Assembly (NCBI GenBank): GCA_036925085.1
Contig: JAUPFP010000032.1
Span: 825,501 to 889,500 of the forward strand
Length of the DNA stretch: 64,000 nucleotides
Reading direction: 5' to 3'
Origin: Brachycybe producta
Taxonomy: Eukaryota; Arthropoda; Diplopoda; Playtdesmida; Andrognathidae
This document shows positions 51,601 to 57,600 of this stretch, in pieces (the first letter of the stretch is position 1; every line of letters begins with the position of its first letter). Under the pieces are notes generated by a model. The model did no database searches. It was not told the origin of the DNA and was given only the letters and a program-made list of their open reading frames with translations. The position numbers and the translations under genes were made by a program.

Positions 51601-54600
51601 TCTTGACCTCCACCCACAGGTCTAGTCTTGAGTATAGCCTACAACCAACTGCCCAGATCCTGTGGCTGACTAGGCCACAGGAAACCTCCAGGCAACTCCA
51701 CCTGGAGGGGACAGAGGTCACTTCTGACCTCTCCCCCATAGACTTCATGGTGAGAGGTCTGCTGGCACCAAAATGGCGTCCGTCCCAACAGCCTACTGTA
51801 GCTGTCAGGCAGACCACCATAGGGAAATTCGTCTGCTCAATCAAATTTAAAATTTGAGCAGACCAGGTTGCCACACGAGTGTGGTTTTCTCACTTCAATT
51901 GGCCTAACATAATGAAGCAAACCATAATAGTGAATAAGTGGGGGCCACGTTTGTTCTGTTATTAGTTGCCATTTCGAATTTATTTTCTCCTTTCTAATAG
52001 AAATGCATTAGCACAGTTCTCCATAGTAAAAACACTGTTATTTTTCAACAGTTGAAATTTTCACGGAGCGCAAATTTTCGCTACAGTGGAAACAAAACAT
52101 AAACATGAATTCGAATAACTTTCAAGGTTTATCATCCATGTTATATGTGTATTGGTAGATTTCATCAAGTGTTTGGAAGAAAATTATTTACGTCTAGCGG
52201 AACCGAGTTTTCTCATGTTTACAACATTAGTTTATGCGGTGAAATGGGACAACATCGAACCAGTTGTATTAACAATATCACATCGCATGTTAGTATAGGA
52301 AAATTCATTTCAAAGCCATGCAAAAAAACGGTTTGTGTCAAACTTTGGTATTGTATTTATTTTCTGAAAGGGATTTCAAAAGGATCCTGGTGTGTATCAT
52401 TCAACGATATGCCGTTCGACGTTAATTCCGATGGAAGACATGAACAGTGTAACTAATCTGGCTGCACAGTCTGTGAGGTAAGTGCATGTTTTCGCTTCGA
52501 ATGAGAGAAAAACTGCTTTGCAATTGGCCATTTTATGCATTTGTGGCTAATGGTGAACCTTTACCAAGCGTAAATACAAATTTTTTAAAATTTTATTTCT
52601 TTGAATTTTAAAAATGTGACGTGCACAAGGTCAACACTACGACAGGCGATATTTTCGAAAAATCGAAATCGTGTTGATATTTAAAAAAATATATCGAATT
52701 TTAATGATAAATAAAAAATTGGGGGAACGAAAAAATTGAGAAAAATCGTGAAAAACCGAAAAAATTTCGATTTTTTTCGGTTTTTCACGATTTTTCTCAA
52801 TTTTTTCGTTCCCCCAAACCCCAAACCCCCAACCGAAAAAAATCGAAATATCCAGAAAAATCGAAATTGGGTTGATATTTAAAAAGAAATTGATTTTAAT
52901 GATAAATAAAAAATCGGGGAAAAAACGAAAAAATTGAGAAAAATCGTAAAAAAACGAAAAAATTCGAAATATCCAGAAAAATCGAAATCGGTTTGATATT
53001 TTAAAAAATTGATTTTAATGATAAATAAAAAATTGTGGAAAAAAAAACGAAAAAATTGAGAAAAATCGTAAAAAACCGAAAAAAATCGAAATATCCAGAA
53101 AAATCGAAATTGGGTTGATATTTTGAAAAAATTGATTTTAATGATAAATAAAAAATCGGGGGAAAAAACGAAAAAATTGAGAAAAATCGTAAAAAATCGA
53201 AATATCCAGAAAAATTGAAAAATCTAAAAACGGAAAAAAATCGAATTATCGAAAAAAATTGAAAAATCAAAAGAAAAAAAATCGAAATATTGAAAAATTG
53301 AAAAAAATTGAGAAAAATCGAAATATCGAAAAAATCAAAGAACAACACGAGACACACATTTTATGCAATTTTATTATTATTTCTGATAATTTATTCAGTT
53401 TTAATTTTTAGCTTAGGAGATCATCTCATAGGAATCACCACAAGTTCAATGTTGGCGAACATTTCCATTATAGAAGAGTTTTTAAACCCTGGTAATGTTT
53501 TTTTAATCCAGTTAAAGTTTTAATTAAAATCCGATTTACAGCTGAAGAAATAGCAAAAAAATATTGTTAGTAGCAAAATGTCAATAACAAATATGTTAAT
53601 TAACATTTTTTTTTACTGTTTTTTTGGAAAATGTCAATAAGAAAATGCTAATAACAATGTTTTTAATATAAAAAATGTTGGTAGCATATCGAGAGAATGT
53701 TATCAACATTTTCGTCAAAAACATTGTTACTAAAACAGTAAAAAAAATTATCAATTAACTGATAATTGATAATTCTTTTTACAGTTTAAAAAAAACATTA
53801 AAATTGCGAATGTTTCTAAAAAAAAATTCATAATGATTAGTGCTCGGATTTTTATGCAATATCAAGCAAATGTTTCTCAATCTGTGGCCCAAGTGCTAAT
53901 TTTGAAGTAATCATCCTCATCATTAGACCGACTGCAGTTATGCTTTTTTTCTAATCAAATCAAGTCTGGTTATACTATCAGTTGTCAACTAGAAAGTTCT
54001 AGACTCTAACCAGAAAGTAAAGGTAGTTTGAAAGTAAACGTTTAAAAGTCTAACGTTTGAAAGTCTAACATTTGAAAGTTTAATGTTTGAAAGTCTAACG
54101 TTTGAAAGTCTATCGTTTGAAAGTCTAACGTTTGAAAGTCTAACGTTTGAAAGTCTAACGTTTGTAAGTCTAACGTTTGAAAGTCTAACATTCTAACAAG
54201 TGTTGGTTGATCTCTAATATAAACTGAGTATATAAACAGAGTTTGTTACTTTGTAATTGGCCCTTTAGCCACAGATTGAGAAACATTTGCTTGATATTTG
54301 CATAAAAATCCGAATCCTAATTAGCATGAAATTTAATACAATTTCTTTTTTCTAATTTTCAATACAGGTGAAGATGAATTACATTTCTTTTATATGTCAC
54401 CAATGTAAGTGAATTTTGTTAAACCTTCTTTCAAGAGTAATGATCAAGGGGTGCATTTGAACACATGCTAAAGAGTAGAAACACAAATTACTTCAAAAAA
54501 TCTCCACAAAGAGCGCTAGCATCGTTTTTCTATTGAACACATAGACCTAATGTTAAAGAAGAAACGTTAATTTTAAAAAAAACACAGTCGCGGCAGCAAT

Positions 54601-57600
54601 ATGTTTATTTTACATATTTAAAGTTGTCCGATTTTGATGGTTCAAAGTGCAATGTGCACCTTAAATATAAGCTGATCGAGTGATAGCTTGACAAAAAATT
54701 GGTAAGTGCGGTTCTATTTTTAAAAAGTATTTCAAAATCGCGAATTTCTAACTCTTATGTTAAACTCCATTGAGTACGTCCAAATGAGAAAAAACATCCA
54801 TTAAAATGCTCGTAAAAATAATACCTAAAAATAATTTAAAAAAACCACAATTAAACCACAGTGAAGCCAACACATTGGCGCACGTGCTGATTTTTTTTCT
54901 GATTTTTAAAAATTATTTTTAGGTATATTGAAAAATAGACAAAATCGATATATTGATAAATCGAAATATCGAAAAGTTGAGAAAAATCGACCCCCCCCCC
55001 CCCAAAAAAAATTTATAAATAAATTGATTAAAAATTTTTGGGGGGGGTTTTTCATATATTTTTTTTTCGATTTTTCTTATTGTTTTCAATTTTTCGATAT
55101 ATCGATCAAGTACGATATTTTAAAAATGATCGATATATCGAGAGACTTTAAAGATTTCTGAGATTTTAAATCTTCCTAATCTGAAAGTAATTATTTTTGT
55201 TCCTTTAATTAAAATATTCAATATATATAGAACTACGAGGTCGTGTCCCAATGGAAGGTCGTCGACAATCACACTGCGCTGTAATAAGACCCAAACCGGC
55301 AATGGAAGTATCTTGCTCCCCACTTCGTGTCCCGATGGAACCTGCGACGGTTGCTCGTTTCACCTAGTGTGGCTCAGTCTTTACGCTTGTCCGATTTGCT
55401 CGGATAACGAACTCGAGGTAAGGGCCTACCTCATTTCGTATGCAAATTTTATGGGCATTTATGCAATTAGTTATCAGTTGCATATGGACATATCTTTAAG
55501 GCAAACGTCTTTGGGGCAAATGTATTTAGGGCAAACATCTTTAGAGGAAACTTCTTTAGAGCAAATGTATTTAGGGCAAACGTCTTTAGAGCAAATGTCC
55601 TTAGGGCAAACGTCTTTAGAGGAAACTTCTTTAGAGCAAATGTCTTTAGGGCAAACGTTTTTAGAGGAAACTTTAGAGCAAATGTCTTTAGGGCAAACAT
55701 CTTTAGGACAAACGTTTTTAGAGGAAACTTTAGAGCAAATGTCTTTAGGGCAAACTTCTTTAGAGCAAATGTCTTTAGGGCAAACTTCTTTAGAGCAAAT
55801 GTCTTTAGGGCAAACTTCTTTAGAGCAAATGTCTTTAGGGCAAACGTCTTTAGGGCGAACGTCTTTGGAGGAAACTTCTTTAGAGCAAACGTCTTTATGG
55901 CAAACGTCTTTGGAGCAATATCCCCTTTAATTAGATTTATTTTAAAGTTTGGAACTTTTTCTTAAAATTTTTTAAATTTTTCTTGAAATTTTTGAAATTT
56001 TTTTTGAAATTTTTGAAATTTTTCTTGAAATTTTTGAAATTTTTCTTGAAATTTTTGAAATTTTTTTTGAAATTTTTGAAATTTTTCTTGAAATTTTTGA
56101 AATTTTTCTTGAAATTTTTGAAATTTTTCTTGAAATTTTTGAAATTTTTCTTGAAATTTTTGAAATTTTTCTTGAAATTTTTGAAATTTTTCTTGAAATT
56201 TCGAAATATCGAAATATCTTTCAACATTTTGAATTTACTTTCAAAACTTTCAACATTTCTTAATGAAATTTGGAATGTTCGACTTGAAGGTTGTAGCCGG
56301 AGACTGTTTAAATGGCATCCAATCCATTTACTACATTGCACCGAACGAGTGTCGTCTTCCAGTCAGCCTGGAAGGAATCCGTAACAAAAGCCGACAATGT
56401 TCTTCGATACCGCAAGAACTTCAGATTATCATCGGTACCGTTACCGTTATCGGATTCCTTCTTTTACTTTTGGTTTGCTATTTTTGGAAGAAAAATAAAA
56501 AGTGAGCCAAAATATGTGAATTTTTTTCTCCACAAAAATTAGCAAAATTGCTTAATTTTTATGTATGTTTTTCGTTGTTTTCTGGGCAGACTTGCTTACA
56601 ATTACAAGAAGCTGGTTCAGTCGACAACCGTCAAAGAAGAAGAATTGATTCCGGCTGAAAGTTGCGCTCTTCACGATGACGAAGAGGACCATTTTGATAG
56701 CATTCAGTTCGAGGAAAGTAAACATAAAGTTTTTCTTCGGAAATTGAAATCAATGAGTGGCAGCAAGGTTAGTAATAATATTAATTGTTGTTTTTTTTCT
56801 TTTGTTGACATTCATGGGCGCCTGCAAAATATTTTCCCCACCCACCAATCCACGTGCACAAGTAGGAATAATGCTTGCACACGTGCATGTAGACAATCGA
56901 CTGTCAATTTACGTTTAAAATGTTGCGAAGATTAAAAAATGTTAATGTTTTCTTGTAAAGAAAACATTTTAGGTAATAAATGAAAATTCCAAGAGGGGCA
57001 AATGCCCCCTCTCCCCTGGGCGCCTATGTTGACATTCGAACTTTCCAAAAAATCAAAACAATAAAGACATTCTGAAGTCTCTTAAGTGTTCCAAGACTTC
57101 CAAAGCTGTCAAGTTTTCCAAGAGTTCCAAATGTTCCGAAACTTTCACGTCCCTCAAAAGTTCCTAGACTTCCAAAACTATCAAGTCTTCCAAAAGTTCT
57201 GAGACTTATAAAACTATCAAGTCTTCCAAACGTTCTGAGACTTACAAAACTATCAAGTCTTCCAAACGTTCTGAGACTTCCAAAACTCTCAAGTCTCCCA
57301 AGAGTTCTGAGACTTCCAAAACTCTCAAGTCTCCCAAGAGTTCTGAGACTTCGAAAACTCTCAAGTCTTCCAACAATTCTGAGACTTACAAAACTATGAA
57401 GTCTTCCAAACGTTCTGAGGCTTACAAAACTATCGAGTCTTCCAAACTTTCTGAGACTTCCAAAACTCTCAAGTCTCCCAAGAGTTCTGAGACTTCCAAA
57501 ACTCTCAAGTCTTCCAAAAATTCTGAGACTTACAAAACTATTAAGTCTTCCAAACATTCTGAGACTTCCAAAACTATCAAGTCTTTCAAATGTTCTGAGA

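Noticed and set aside
51124..51874. ORFs of 88-136 codons near 51.1-51.9 kb
   Set aside because: They lie wholly inside a solo LTR defined by its duplication and by the empty site in a sister MITE.
52289..52370. Reading straight through from exon 13 to exon 14 of ELAPOR
   Set aside because: Continuing the exon 13 frame past the GTTAGT donor does not lead into the YHSTICRSTLIP block without loss of similarity. A short intron of about 82 bp fits the family alignment better.
55313..56384. ORFs of 205, 134 and 133 codons in ELAPOR intron 17
   Set aside because: They are made of 15/30-bp and 21-bp repeats. The real coding frame is only exon 17 (55231-55417) and exon 18 (56290-56501), in other frames for part of their length.
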